Under the pieces are notes generated by a model. It searched no databases and was not told where the DNA came from. It saw only the letters and a program-made list of their open reading frames with translations. Below are positions 1 to 18,731 of a DNA stretch of 64,000 nucleotides, one piece after another (within the stretch, counting starts at the first letter, position 1; each line of letters starts with the position of its first letter). Made by a program: the position numbers and the translations under genes. Source of the DNA: Chrysomallon squamiferum (Eukaryota; Mollusca; Gastropoda; Neomphalida; Peltospiridae). Where the stretch lies: assembly GCA_012295275.1 (NCBI GenBank), contig CM022678.1, forward strand, positions 2,766,281 to 2,830,280. Reading direction: 5' to 3'.

Positions 1-821
1 TGTGTCATCTGTGTGTGTATAGGTTTGCATGCACATGTGTTTGTGTGTGTGTATATATACATCTGTATATGGTTATGTATGTTTGGATATGTGTGTGTGT
101 GTGTTTTTGTGTGTGTGTGTGTACAATATATAACTACAATGTGAACTTCAGCACTTATGTATACACACAGAATATGGATTCCAACACACAATAAAATATA
201 ATGTTAATGCTATTACTGTTTACTCAGTAAATTATACTGTACAGAAAAATGGAATGCTTGTGACTGGAAATGTTTAAACATTTTTTTTTTTTTTTTGATT
301 TTGTGATATTAAGGAGACAGCCTTCACACACATGAACTGTGTGAAATTCCAAAATCTGTAATATTTTCCAAGTAGCAGAAATTACCATATCTGTCAGACA
401 GTTTTACGAACACAAAACTTTTTTTTAACTATAAAATTATAAAAAATATTTATATAAAAAGTCCTGTAGACCTCTTGTATATGAAATATACATTGGAATT
501 TGGATTTAGATGTGTATTCTATTCTCATGCTGACTCTTTATATTCTGAAATACGAAACATGTCCAATCACATGCATTTTGTATAAAAGATTCTCACTCAA
601 CCTAATATATATATATATAAAAAAAAGAAAAGAAAGAAAAGCAACTAAGAAATCTATTACTGATATAGAATAAAAGATTACTATTACTAAAACATAAAAG
701 ATTAAATAATATAACTTTACAGACCATTAAAAGAGGGTTTTGTGTATTTTAAACCACAGACTTGAAAATATAATACTGACTGTAATAACAATAATAATAA
801 CAGCAACAAAAATAATACTGA

Positions 822-884
<63 letters not shown>

Positions 885-1438
885 TGATGATAATTACAAC
901 TGCAAATCTAGTATGAAGATGTTCAGTTTTAGACAAGAATTTTAACTATTCAGTTTTGAAAAAGATTTTTTAAACAAGGTGATATTCAACTATAAAATTC
1001 TGGATGTCACAGTTCAGTCAAAGTTTAGAAATTACAAAAAATGAATGATTTTAATAAATGATGACTTTTCCATGATTATTTTAAACAGTAACTTTCAACA
1101 GAAAGTTTTCAAAGCCAAAAAAAAAAAAAAATTTCAGCTGTGGAAATGCTTTCATTATTATTTATCTGAGAACAGTATCAACAATTTTTAGCCACATTCT
1201 ATTTAGAAGATGCATCTAAACTGCAATTGTGACTACCTGATTCTTTTATCACTTTTATAAATCACATTAAACTTTTATAAATCATGTTAAATTTTTATAA
1301 ATCAAGTTAAACTTTTATAAATCAAGTTACGTTCTATAAAAATCATGTTATACTGTTAGTAATCGTGTTACACTTTTATCAAACATGTTACATTTTTATA
1401 ACTCATACATTTTGCTGTTAGTAATCTTTTATAAGTTT
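1..1438. repeat. 3' flank of gene A, one arm of an inverted duplication
   Basis: AT-rich non-coding DNA with GT-rich microsatellite at the start and a long AAT run near 823-882. The segment reappears in reverse complement at about 28,985-30,490; for example the unique stretch around 700-760 matches 29,715-29,765 in inverted orientation. The matching reaches base 1, so the arm probably continues left of the window. I see no coding region other than low-complexity frames. Confidence 0.8.
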
Positions 1439-4400
1439 TCAAGAATCTTCGGTTACACCCTTACTGGCTAATTCTTCTTGTACTCTGGTCAGATAGGTTG
1501 GATCAGGATAACCAAACCTGGAACAGGAAATTTTTCTCATAAATATTCATTTAATATACGATTTTATCATACAAATAATTGTAATCATTGTTGTTATGAT
1601 GATGATGATGATAATGATGATTATTATTGTGATTATTATTATATTATTATTATGGATATTATTATTATTATTATTATTATTTTATAATACTTCTACTGCA
1701 ACAAAAATAAAAGTAAATAAATAATATAGAAGAATACATCTGCCAGTGTCTCTGTTTGCAGCACAATTATATTATGGTCCATGTGAACTGTGTGTAATCT
1801 TTTGACAGTGCCTTTTAGAAATGTTACGGTGCTCTTTTTCATATGGAACCTTCATCAGAAAAGCTATTATAAAAATAAATAAATAAACAATAAAGACCCT
1901 ACCCTTGTGCTCCGCCATATGGATTAGTCTTGTGGTGAATATCATTCCAAATAACACAGTCGTCCATACCAGTGGTTGCCGAGCGACCAACAGTAAACGT
2001 CAGTTTTCTGTCAAATGCTTTCTGCAGCAGTCGACAAACTTTCTGTCCCTCAGGGCAGTCAGGCAGATAGGCGGTCCTGTATGTGCCATGGTAAACAGCC
2101 CCAGGGTGGGGGTGGTCTTTCTGTGTTACGAAAAATATGCAGTATTATATCATGGCTTACAGTTTTAAGCTTGACTGTCATTATAATATTTAAGATTATT
2201 AGTTTTTGTTTTCCGTGTTTTATTATTATTATTTACTTATTATCATTATTAATATTATTATTATTATTATTAAAATTCCAGTTATTCTTATTAGTTGTTG
2301 TCATAATTATTATTATTATTACTGTTTTATTGTTGCTGCTATTATTATTATTACTGTTTATTATTATTATTATTGTAACTCCTATTATTACTACTGTTAT
2401 TGTTATTGGTGTTGTATTGTTGTTGTTGTTGTTGTTATTATTAGTGTTTATTATTATTATTATTACTGTTATTGTTGTTCTATTATTATTGTTGTTGTGT
2501 TGTTGTTGTAGTTGTTATTATTATTATCACATTATTAATATCGTTTATTGTCTTCATCATCATCATCATTACTATCATACTTGTTTAATACACTTACGTT
2601 CTGAATTCCATTTTCAAACCTGTAGTGAATAACAATGGTGTTGTAGTTCTTGTAGCCTGGCAGATGGTCTGTTGTGTTTGACACGTTCATTGTACCAGGG
2701 GGCTGATCCCCCACGATGACCCCATACACAGTGCCGCACGATGGACAGATAGGTTTGAAATTTTGAAAACATTTGTCTATGCACTCAGTACAGAAAGTAT
2801 GTCCACATTTATCTAGCTTCTTCGGGTTGTCTGCCGTGTCCATGCATATAACACAAGTTATTTCTTCTTTTTCTTCATTCTTCTGTTCCTCTTTTTTGAT
2901 CTTCTGTTCTTTTTCTTCTTCCTTCTTCTTTTCTTCTTTGATCTTCTGTTCTTTTTCTTCTTCCTTCTTCTTTTCTTCTTCGTTTTTGTTTCTAGGTTCT
3001 TCTTCTTCATCCTTTCTGGCTTCACTTTTCTTCAAGATGTCTTCATTCTTAACTGCTTCTTCTGCAACTGCAGCTTCATTTCCTGTCACAGCATCAGCAC
3101 CGACAACACAGTGAGGTTGAGTTCTTTTCATTTTATCATTTGTTTGAAATAAAATTTTCTTTTTAACATTTTCATTTTGACTTTTCACTGGTTTGTTCAC
3201 TTTTCCTGAAGTGCCTAACTGTTGCCCTTTGGCCTTTGTTTCTAAAGGCACCTTTTTAATAACAGGATTATTCTTTTTCAAGTTTTGAGTTGCATGTGTT
3301 GCATTAGTTCTTTGTAGAGTGGATTTTTTCTGGTCAGTTTCAAGGGTCGGTGTTTTCTGTGCTGTACCAAGAGAAGAATCTTGAGACTTTTCTGACTTAA
3401 AATATTTTTGGCACAAGGAAGTGATTTTTGTTGTCACTGCTTTGTCCAGTGAAATAATGTTTAATTCTGCCATGTAGGTTTGTCGTGGCTTGAATTCTGC
3501 AATGCATCTGACAACAACATCTGCAGCAACATCCACAGGTGCTCCTCCCACTGACGTGAAAACAAATAAAACTTACAAACCATATATACATATATATATA
3601 TTTATATATGCTGATCAGGTTGGCAGAGACATGTTACACGTATTTTCTGAAACTTTCATGAATTATATATATTTGCTGTAACATTATATATATATCTTAC
3701 AGACACTAACTGTAGTTGGCAGGGTTTTACCAGGTACAGCTTTCAAACATCACTGCTATGTTTCAAGGCTAGGATCAGTGCCACTCCAGATGACACTTGA
3801 TACTGCCATGTACAAACAAAGTCTCCTAAGCATAATTCACTCCTTCCGGAAAATGAACACCAAAAAAAGACTCTAGCTATGACATAAATTACTCTTTAAG
3901 TTATATTGGTTTTCTCATCAAAACAATTTCAGGAAATATTTATATAAATTTTCACTAACTAAGAATATCTACAAACTTATTAAAAAAAAACAACTTATGA
4001 ATACTAACAAATTAATAAAAAAAACTATAAATGCATAAAAACTGACAGTAATAAAAAGAAAAATATTAATACTCTCAAACTAATATTAGTAATAATAATT
4101 TCCAAAAATATGGTTACTTACAAAGGAGAGGCATAGCCACTGTTCTAAAATTCCTTTTTTCGGCGGTCTCAAAAATATTTTTATATATTTCCTCCATCTT
4201 CTGTACCCAAGTCTGCTGGCCATCTGCAGAATATTTGTTCACATGAACATGACATATATTTTTAAATGATATTTTTCCGATACCATCCACATGTAAAATT
4301 GTAACATCTTTACATAAAGTTTTTTCCTTCTCAATCGTTGTTAACTGAGGGCCTACTTCTTTGAGCACCAGTTTCGTTTCTTCACAGTTTTTCTTGTCAT

Positions 4401-5412
4401 CTTCAATAATGACAACATCGGCTGTTGCTTTTGAAATGTCACCACAGGAAACTTTAACAGAGATTTTGTGGCCTTTATTAAATGTCGGCACAGAATTCTC
4501 GTTCATTTTGTAATCCCGTACATTCTGAAAATTAAAATAAAAAGTAAATAGATCTGCAACAGTGACAGAAATTAAAATAATTCTAAATACATTTATATAT
4601 GTGTGTGTGGCTAGTCTGTATGTATGTGCATGTATGTTTATGCGTGTGTATGTATTTGCATGTATGTTTATGCGTGTGTGTGTATGTGCATGTATGTTTA
4701 TGCGTAGTGTATGTATTTGCATGTATGTTTATGCGTGTGTATGTATTTGCATGTATGTTTATGCGTGTGTGTGTATGTATTTGCATGTATGTTTATGTGT
4801 GTGTTATTGTTTGTATGTGTATCAAAGGATGTACAGTTATGCATTGTGTTTCTGTTGTCTGTCTGTGTATTTGTCATGTGCATGTGCTTAGGTATACATA
4901 AGAATGATACAGAGTATAAGCAGGCAGGGAGATGAGTTAAAAAAAGAAAAGATGAGAGAGAGACAAAATTGCAAGAAAGTATAAGTTATCACCAAAACTT
5001 GTAATTAATTTCCTATGATAACAAATAACAAATCCATGAACAATACAAGTAAAATCATTTTTAAAAAGATCCAACTGACATCAGATTAGACTGGCTGAAG
5101 GGTTTTTTCAAAACATTTTTCTTTTTCTTTCTTTGAATATGTATCTTTTTTCTTTTTTTCATATTTTCTTTTTTCACTAACAAGTAACAATATATTTAGA
5201 TATAAAAATAAACAAAACTAAGAAAGTTATAATCTACTCATTTCTATTTCTTAAACTATCATGAAACAATTTTAGACTGATATTTATTTCATTTTAACAG
5301 CCATAAAACATGGTGGGAAATTATAAATTAGAGAAAGAGGTGTAGGAATTCTATCATTTCTAACAAGATTATATCAATGAAGAGTTGTTGTGTATGTTTC
5401 TGTGTTAGTGTT

Positions 5413-5450
<38 letters not shown>

Positions 5451-6433
5451 TTCTTTACTGGCTGAAGTTTTAGTGCTTTCAGAAACATAATCATACTTTG
5501 TTTTGTTCTAATTCTAATTACTGCTAACAACAAAATCAAATTTAACAGTTTATAATGGTAATTATTAATAATGTGTTGTGAAAGTAATTACCATTTCCAT
5601 GTTCACAGACAAAATAAACTCGATCAAGACTAGAACCGCATTTCCACCCAACTGGTTTTATTCCCCGAATCTTTTGATTTGCTTGTGGAAAGAGTCATTA
5701 TATTTTTCCCTATATGCCCACTCTAATCTTGAAAAGATTATGGCTTTTAACACAAATCTTTTGACGACTGTGAATACGTACTGGTTATTAGTTTGATCTT
5801 GCTTTTTATTGGAATGTAAACAAGTGACGGCAGATTCGATCACAATCGACAGTGTCGTATAGAAACTGGTCTATTTAAAGAAAATTCTTAGCAGTCGTCT
5901 GCTTCTCGTCGAGTTTTAAAATAAACATCATACAGAGTTCTGAATGAAATAGCAGACAGGTTAATTTCTGCAACTGTTCTTTTTAAAACATCATAATTGC
6001 ATTTCCATTGCACATAAAGGGATCTTAGATCGTTTCGTGTCGTTGTTATTTTGTTTTTTCTTTCTTTTACTGTGTAATCAATCGAATGGGTTCTTTGCCG
6101 ATGGGAGCTAACTCTGAAAGGAAGTTAACGCATTATTATACGTACTCTCATTTTTAATTATCGTCATTATTAATATTTCTTTTAAAAATTAACTAATTGT
6201 TATTTCATTTATATTTTTTGGTGTATTTATGAACAATGCATGGAGAGTAGTTTGTGTTCTATAAAAACCATCTCACGAATTTTCCACGAGTTATGTAGAT
6301 ATATTTGTAATAAAACGGTTATGGAAATCTTTGAACTTGAAACATTAACCTAAGTTACCTTATTATAAGTAAATATAAATATACCAATCTGTTTTACCTG
6401 CTTGAACAAAAATAACTCGTCAAACAACAGCAT
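1439..6433 (-). CDS. Gene A: macrodomain-RING-Deltex C-terminal (DTX3L-like) E3 ubiquitin ligase
   Basis: Five exons read on the minus strand: 6398-6433, 4122-4524, 2598-3550, 1903-2120 and 1439-1517. All have GT-AG borders and compatible phases, giving 562 codons plus stop. Exon 1 encodes a short start (M-L-L-F-D-E-L) ending in Gln; exon 2 carries the first macrodomain half with G-D-I-S near residue 40. Exon 3 has the second macrodomain half, a Lys/Glu-rich coiled-coil-like linker, and a C3HC4 RING (C-V-I-C ... C-P-S-C, about 378-417). The DTC follows, with H-P-H-P-G, Y-H-G-T, A-Y-L-P-D and W-N-D-I-H-H-K-T, ending F-G-Y-P-D-P ... E-E-L-A-S-K-G. The family transfers ubiquitin, and in vertebrate DTX3L/PARP9 links this to ADP-ribose; this role is by homology. 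The macrodomain is very diverged and exon 1 is the least certain part. It shares a promoter interval with gene B. Confidence 0.85.
4525..6397 (-). other. Intron 1 of gene A with GT-rich minisatellite
   Basis: About 1.9 kb AT-rich intron. A minisatellite of roughly 26-30 bp units (GTATGTNTNTGCATGTATGTTTATGCGT type) spans about 4600-4800, and a (GT)n-(GA)n run sits at about 5413-5450. Small frames at 5578-5843 on both strands match no family I recognise. Confidence 0.6.
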
Positions 6434-6458
6434 ACAGAGCCAGCAATAACAGTTAATC

Positions 6459-6468
6459 GAAACCGAAA
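6459..6468. promoter_or_regulatory. ISRE/IRF-type site between genes A and B
   Basis: GAAACCGAAA fits the IRF-binding form GAAANNGAAA. It lies 97 bp upstream of the gene B start codon and 26 bp upstream of the proposed gene A start codon, so for A it may fall inside the 5' UTR. The same 10-mer occurs near four other starts or start-like modules in this window. Confidence 0.65.
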
Positions 6469-6564
6469 CTAATAAGAACAATTTATTTCCTGGTGGTCAG
6501 TTATCTGCCCTGAAAGAACACGTCGCATCTATTATACATAGCTACACCCTTCATTCGGCAGAAA

Positions 6565-11411
<4,847 letters not shown>

Positions 11412-14181
11412 GAATTAAACAATTCTTTATTAGTTTCTACGTCTACAGTTTAAACATATCTGTTTATAAACTGACTGCAATTCTTCTTCTTCTGCTTCCT
11501 TTTCTTCTTATTATTATTGCTGCTATTATTATATTATTATTATTATTATTATCATCATCATCATCATCGTCATTATTATTTGTTATTATTATTGTTATCA
11601 TCATCATTATTACTATTATCATTAATATTATCATCATCCTTATAATTTTTATTATTATTACTATCATCATCATCATCATCATTATCACTATTATTCAGTT
11701 GTGAAAATTAGATTGCACTCTACAAGAGCAAATATTTTCTCATTGCAGTTTTATTTTTTCCAGCCATTAGAAACAATCTGTTTGTAGTCCAGATTTATGT
11801 ATCAATCATGTATAAATAATAATAATACACCCACCCAACCTAACAAAAAACAAAATAATAATAATAATAATGAAAACAAAATTAAAAAATAAATAGCCAG
11901 ATTGCGAGTGTAATTATTAATAAGACTTTAAAAACAAAACTATTTAAATTAACATGATTGACAATGTATTAAAAACCACTGACCAGTTGTATTATGTCTG
12001 CACTGACTTGATAATTGATACTAATTCTCGTGTACCAGACTAATGTCAACAAGATGTCGCGAATTGTTGAAATGAATTGTATTTATCCCATAAACTTATA
12101 TAAATGGCTAAATAGAAAATCAGTTGTTGCTAACTGTCACCAGATTTTTACCAAACTAAACGTACGCATATAAATAAAGTACTGACAACGGCAACATGAT
12201 ATTTTTGGTTTTCTGTTATTTATTTATTAATTAATTAACTTATTTATTTTTTATATTAAAACCTGTTTTGTCCACATCAGCTGACATTGCCGTCACTATT
12301 TCTTGCCAACAGTTTTTAATCCAATCGAAAACCTAGTACATATATTTTCTTCCTTCCTTTCTTTCTTTATTTTATATGATTTTTATTTTTATTTATTTAT
12401 TTTTTTTTATTTATTCACTTTTGATAGTATTATTTTGAGCGAAAATGTATTAAACAATTTAGTTTGTTGACCATTCACTGAGGAGAATCCAGGAAGTATT
12501 TTAGGAGAGGGCAAAGTTTAACATCAAAGGGCACATGCACTTTCTGTGTCTACAGAACTTCAATGAAAATGAACGTGCGGAATCATGTGATCTTGCAGAC
12601 GTCATCCCGGAAGTAAATTCATTCTGTCATGGCAAACAGTGATGTTCAGTGAAATATATAAGAATAAATAAATAATAAATAAATAAATAATAATAATAAT
12701 GCATAAATTAATTTCTTTTCATTTTACTTTATTACTTTTTTCTCCTTGTCATTTTTTTACCATTTCTGTAGGTATACACGTTGATTTTAATATTAATATA
12801 TATATATATATATATAAAAAAAAAACATTTACAGTAAAAGAGGAAAGAAAATTTTATTACCATAATTATTTTGTATAATAATAACAGAAGTATTAGTAAG
12901 CATGCTATGGTTTGCAGTATTATGCATAAGTAATAATAGAATAACATAAGATAAATGAATTATAATAATACCAATGTCTGGAATGTTATAAAGTGATGGC
13001 CAAAACTAGATAGCTAAGATAATTTCAGATTAAATAATTAAAAAGAGCTAAAATTCTTGTTAATAAACATGACTTTATACATGTCTATGTGTCCATATGT
13101 ATGTATGTATTATCCACATGCATCAATCTATTTATGTGCACATACACACACACATATATGCACAGATATGTAATGTAGACTTTTCAGATTTATTTATTAC
13201 GAGTATTTTCAAAGAAAACAAAACAACAAAATAATTATAGGTTATGTAAACAGTAAAATACATTCAGAGCAGATAAAACTATTCTGATGGTATAAAATGT
13301 AATCACTTAGAATTTCTGAAATTTTTCAGTGTTTTGAAACAGATGAATAGATATTTATTTTATTGTTTGTTTTGAAATGTATATGAATAGATATATATTA
13401 ATTTTATTATGTTTGTTTTGAAATGTTGATGAATAGATATTTATTTATTTTATTTGTTCATTTGTTGATTTATAAACAATTTGTAATATTATTTTTTTAA
13501 ACTCAATTTTGTGTCTAATTTTGTTGTTGTTGCATGATATTGTTAAAACTGACAAATGAAAAATAACAAGGTTTATATTATAATAATAATAATAAAGACA
13601 GAAAGTTAATAACAATGAAAATAATAACCAATTAATAATAATCATAATAACAGTGATAATAACAATAAAACAAAAAAATAATAATGATAATAACAGCAGA
13701 ATAAAAATAATAAATATTTAAAACTTACAGCCACAAAAATGAAAAGACATTTTCACATTTGCAAAAGTAAAAACTATTTAAAAATTTAAAATAAATCAGA
13801 AGTGTTGTTACATCTGTCTGTTAATATTTTTTGCAAAAAAAAAAAAATCTTACCTAAAGAATGAAAATATCTTTTCAGTATGTGAATAATTTAAATAATG
13901 AAATTTATCATGTGTATATTTATACCCATACACTCTAAATACAGAAATACTACTTTCTATTTCACTCATCTGGCAATTTCAGACACTTAAATGGTATAAG
14001 AAAGTTTATAATATAGTTATAAAAACACATTTAAAATATTTATTTTAATGGTCTGTTACATATAAAACAAATTAAGAAATAATACTATATTATGTAAGCA
14101 TAAAAACTAAACTGAAATGTAAGTAGTTTCACAATAAGCAAAGATATAAAAAAGATTAGTCTGAATAACAGTAATAATGTC

Positions 14182-14226
<45 letters not shown>

Positions 14227-14416
14227 TATATAGAAAATAACAAAAAGGAATAATGATTATAATTATAAAAGAAAATAAATGAAGAAAAAGAAGAAAATAA
14301 TAATAAAAATAAATAATATTAATAATAATAAATTATATAGAGAAGAACAAAAAAAAGCTATAATATTTATAATTATAAAAGAAAATAATTGAAGAAAAAG
14401 AAGAAAATATTAATAA

Positions 14417-14475
<59 letters not shown>

Positions 14476-14580
14476 TAAATAAATAAATAATAATAATAAT
14501 AATAATAATAAAATAATAATAATAAAACATAAAATAAAAATAATAATAAGAAAAAAGTCTGTTAAAGACAAAGAACTCTC
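11412..14580. other. Intergenic AT-rich DNA between B and C
   Basis: Both neighbours end here tail to tail. There is an ATT/ATC microsatellite at about 11,505-11,690, a long AAT run at about 14,180-14,222, and further A/T runs to 14,540. Bases about 11,955-12,020 are matched in inverted orientation at about 31,000-31,066, behind truncated gene E. I see no gene. Confidence 0.6.
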
Positions 14581-14849
14581 CTACTCAGTGACTCCATGTT
14601 GTCTCAGCTGTTCTCTGACTCGTGTGATGTATTCAGAGTCCGGATATCCATTCCTAGAAATACAGTAACAAACTGTCAGACACACAGACACATCAACACC
14701 ATCCTCATCAAACACAGTTAAAAAAATTATTCTCAAAGGAAAAGAAAATCTTTAAAAACAAACATAAATCCTGAAAGTCAACTTTTTTTTGTGATGTGAA
14801 TAATGAGAAAAAGAAATTTGAAAAAGGAAAGAAAGGGTTATAACAATAG

Positions 14850-14883
<34 letters not shown>

Positions 14884-17800
14884 TGACAATAAATGTTATT
14901 GAGAAGTGTAGAAATATATAAAATATATTAATACAACTGACAAAGTGAAAAAAAAATACATTTGAAAGAAAAAGTATCAAAAGTTTCCATCGAAAAATCC
15001 TGGAGAATTATCTGATTATCACTGATATCACTTATTATCACTGATCTGTAAATAAATACCTCTCTTGACCACCATGTGTGTGTGTTTTGTGACTGATATC
15101 AGCCCAGATGACCGCATCTTTTCCTGCAATGTCTGACTGACCAATAGTGAATGTAAGTTTATGATCAAATGCCTTCCTTAGCAACCGAAGCAGTGATCTC
15201 CCTTCCTCGTTGTCAGGAAGAAATCCTCTTCGTCTTGTGCCCAGATACTGTTCTCCAGACTGTCGTAATCAAACAAATTTAACAACATTGTCTCTGATTT
15301 TTATTTATTTAATATTTTATTTATTTATTTACCTACTTATTTAGTTATTTACTTATTTTACTTCTTTATCTGTTTATTTATTTACCACTTTAATTTTTTA
15401 TTTATTTATTTATGTATTTATTTTTTTATTTACATACATACCTATTTTATTTATTTATTTTCATATTTTAATTTATAAATACATCATATTAGCTTTTAAA
15501 TTTATTTATTTGTTTTTAAATTTAAGCTTGATTTTGAAATTTTTGTTTTTTCAGTGATGTATTCATGATTAACACATTTCAAAAATGTATACAAGAAAAA
15601 GTTATACAGACATAGAAACAACAACAACAAATAGAATTATAATTAAGAATAACATTCATTTTTAAAAGAAGAAACAAAAATGAAACCCCTAATAACTAAA
15701 ACAACTTTGATAATAATAATTATTATTAATGAAAACAATGATAATATAATAATAATAGTAAATAAATAATTTTTTAAAGTCTTTTTTCTGTTATATTTAA
15801 TGTTTTCCATCTGTTATAGGTAACTGGCATTTATTGACTGCCAAATCTAATCTAAAAAACATTTATGAACATAAGGACAAAGTTTATGAAGCTGAAATAT
15901 CAGGTTAGTACTTACTGTTTGGACACCTTCTTCAAAAAAGTAATCAATGACAATGATCCCAGAATCTTCATATCCTTGACAGTGGATGTTACCCACAGAC
16001 CTGGTCTTCATACATCCTCCATCAGGCTGCTTGCCAATGGTTATTCCACATTTAGACTTACAGACCGAACAAATACCATGACTGTTTTCTCTGGAATTGT
16101 TCTCATTATCAACTTCTGCTTGGTCATTGTTTTCTTTTCTTGGATTAATGTTATTTTCTCCTTTGTCATAGTTGTCTTTTCCTGAATTAGTGCAGTTTTC
16201 TCCTTCGTAACAGTTGTCTTTTTTTAAATTAATGTTGTCTTCTTCATGGTCATTGTCATCTTTTCGTGAATTCATGTCATTTTCTCCTTGATAAGAATTA
16301 TTTTCTTCTTTATCAGAATTGTCACATTCTTGGTCATTCTTATCTTTTCGTGAATTAGTGCAGTTTTCTCCTTCGTAAGAGTTGTCTTTTCTTAAATTAA
16401 TGTTGTCTTCTTCATGGTCATTGTCATCTTTTCGTGAATTCATGTCATTTTCTCCTTGATAAGAATAATTTTCTTCTTTATCAGAATTGTCATATTCTTG
16501 GTCATTCTTATCTTTTTGTGAATTAATGCTATTTTCACCTTTGTCAGAAATATCTTCTCCTTCATCATCGCTGTCTTCTCCTTTGTCAGAAATATCTTCT
16601 CCTTCATCATCACTGTCTTCTCCTTTGTCAGAAATATCTTCTTCTTTATCAGAATTGTCATCTTCTGGGTCATTCTTATCTTTTCTTGAATTAATGTTAT
16701 TTTCTCTTTGGTAAGCATGATCTTCTTCTTGATCAGAATGATCATCTTCTTTATTAGAATTATCATCTTCTTGGTCATTGTTATCTTTTCTTGAATTAAT
16801 ATTATTTTCTTCTTGATAAAAATTATCTTCTCCTTCATCATCATTGCCTTTTCCTTTGTAGGAGTTATTTTCTCCTTCATCGTCACTGTCTTCTCCTTTG
16901 TCAGAAATATTTTCTCCTTCATCGTCACTGTCTTCTCCTTTGTCAGAAATATCTTCTCCTTCATCGTCACTGTCTTCTCCTTTGTCAGAAATATCTTCTC
17001 CTTCATCATCACTGTCTTCTCCTTTGTCAGAAGTATCTTCTCCTTCATCATAGTTGTCTTCTCCTTCATCATCATTGTCTTCTCCTTTGTCAGAAATATT
17101 TTCTCCTTCATCATAGTTGTCTTCTCCTTTGTCAGATTTAAAATTGACTTCCTGATTAGAGTTATCTTTTCCTGAGGCATTGCCTTTGTGTTGATCTAGG
17201 TAACTATGTGATTGTCTGGTTGATTCAGTTTTGCTTTTTGGTCCACTTTCTGCTGTAAAATAATTCTCCAGTTGCTTGATTATCTCTCCATGGGCTTTTC
17301 CACCAGTTGACACCACGAACACCTTAGAGAGACACCTTGTTTTGTATTTCAACAAAGCTGCTACAAGAGCTTCAGCAGCAGCAGACAAAGGAACTTCAGG
17401 AGTCCCTGTGAGTCAAAATAAATAAATACATAACCTACATACATCAGAGAGACAATGTAGCATATTTTTCAATATTTAATTTTTATATGTATATGTCATA
17501 ATTCTCTTTTCAAATATTTGTGCAGTCAATATACCATCATATTCACATTTGACTATTTACCAGATTACAAATATCATGATACAGATTTTTCATTGTCAAT
17601 AGTCACCAGATGTCACATTCATTGTCACATAAACATATAATATACAATCACTAGTCATCAAACACATAATAAACTGTCACCAGTCACCAGTCATCAAACA
17701 CATAATAAACTGTCACCAGTCACCAGTCAACAAACACATAATAAACTGTCACTAGTCAACAAACACATAATAAACTGTCACTAGTCAACAAACACATAAT

Positions 17801-18731
17801 AAACTGTCACTAGTCATGAAACACATAATAAACTGTCACTAGTCATGAAACACATAATAAACTGTCACTAGTCAACAAACACATAATAAACTGTCACCAA
17901 ACACAATAGGATGTTACAAACTAATTGTTAAGAATTATGTAACAGTCATTTGAATATAGCTGTCAAGCTGATTACACTTACCAGAACCTAGGAGAGGCAG
18001 AGCAACCGACTCTAATCTTTCTTCATTTGCCGTATTTAAGATTTTTATGTACAGACTTTCCATTTCATGTTTCCATTGATCTATGTTCTGTGCATTTTTA
18101 ATATTAAACACACCAGCCATAATTACTGTTTTGAATTTTAATTTGATGTTACACTGTCGAGGTGAAAGGCAGCAAATATCTCCTGTCTCTAGATATTTAC
18201 TTTTATGTAGGCGTGTGATAATCTTACTGAAGTCTGCAGGTTGAATCTGTGCAGAATCACAAAGTTGCTTGGTCACTGAGCCACGTTTTGTCAAATCCCT
18301 GCCTTGTCCAGTCACTATTCCATCTGCAGCAGCTTGAGTGATGTCACCAATGTAGCAGATGATGTCTACTCCATTGTTAGTTGTGTATTCTTCCTTAGTG
18401 AACATTTTTGGACTTTCTAAAACACCGACAGAGTTGTGTTTTCCTCGGTAAAAATGATCTTCTGCTTCCTTAGACTTGACTTCTTTATTAGAGTTACCTT
18501 TTGTGTCAACTTTGTGTTTATCTTGGTAACCGCATGGTTGTCTGGTTGATTCAGTTTTGTTTCTTGGTCCACTTTCTGCTGTAAAATAATTCTCCAATTG
18601 CTTGATTATCTCTCCATGGGTGTTTCCACCAGTTGAGACCACGAACACCTTAGAGAGACATTTTGTTCTGTATTTCAACAAAGCTGCTACAAGAGCTTCA
18701 GCAGCAACAGACAAAGGAACTTCAGCAGTCC
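14581..18731 (-). CDS. Gene C: two-macrodomain Deltex relative that lacks the RING
   Basis: Minus-strand exons 17982-18731, 15916-17405, 15060-15259 and 14581-14653, with consistent phases. The first of these holds the C-terminal half of macrodomain 1, a linker, and the N-terminal half of macrodomain 2 (C-Y-I-G-D-I-T-Q-A-A-A-D-G-I-V ... A-L-P-L-L-G-S-G). The next completes macrodomain 2, then runs through about 330 residues of Asp/Glu/Asn/Lys repeats built on G-E-D-I-S-D-K and G-E-D-S-D-D-E. It rejoins the family at C-S-V-C-K-S-K-C-G-I-T-I-G-K-Q-P-D-G, the position of the last RING Cys pair and the DTC start, so six of eight zinc ligands are gone. In the DTC exon the H-P-N-P-G loop is missing, and W-N-D-I-H-H-K-T reads W-A-D-I-S-H-K-T. 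The long open frame argues it may still be translated, but not as an ordinary RING ligase. Confidence 0.7.
16140..17140 (-). repeat. Acidic coding repeat array in gene C
   Basis: A degenerate repeat of 42 bases (14 codons, alternating G-E-D-I-S-D-K and G-E-D-S-D-D-E) is regular at 16,540-16,650 and 16,860-17,130. Between and after these are related D/N/K/R-rich units (N-S-R-K-D, D-Q-E-D-D, S-Y-Q-G-E-N). Open frames in the other frames here are shadows of the repeat. A partly decayed version is in gene G at about 40,880-41,540. Confidence 0.85.
17640..17900. repeat. 29-bp minisatellite in a gene C intron
   Basis: Tandem units of the type CACTAGTCAACAAACACATAATAAACTGT, about nine copies with small changes. 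Shorter runs sit at the matching place in gene G (about 42,010-42,105 and 43,190-43,350) and singly near 18,980 and 28,500. It is intronic. Confidence 0.8.

Noticed and set aside
1905-2168. Plus-strand reading frame over 1905-2168
   Set aside because: It is antisense to the conserved fourth (DTC) exon of gene A.
2015-2632. Open frames rich in Ile, Leu, Val or Tyr across TTA/ATT microsatellites (also near 727, 14333, 34749, 45721)
   Set aside because: They are translation of simple repeats with no composition or homology expected of a protein.
4583-4901. Cys/Val or Thr/His-rich frames in GT repeats
   Set aside because: They are minisatellite translations in all frames.
5578-5843. Overlapping 60-72 codon frames as a small gene
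   Set aside because: There is no recognisable family, and they lie within intron 1 of gene A. I could not support either strand.
16813-17175. Hydrophobic plus-strand open frames opposite the acidic repeats of gene C
   Set aside because: They are antisense shadows of a GAA/GAT-rich coding repeat and have no splice, start or domain support.
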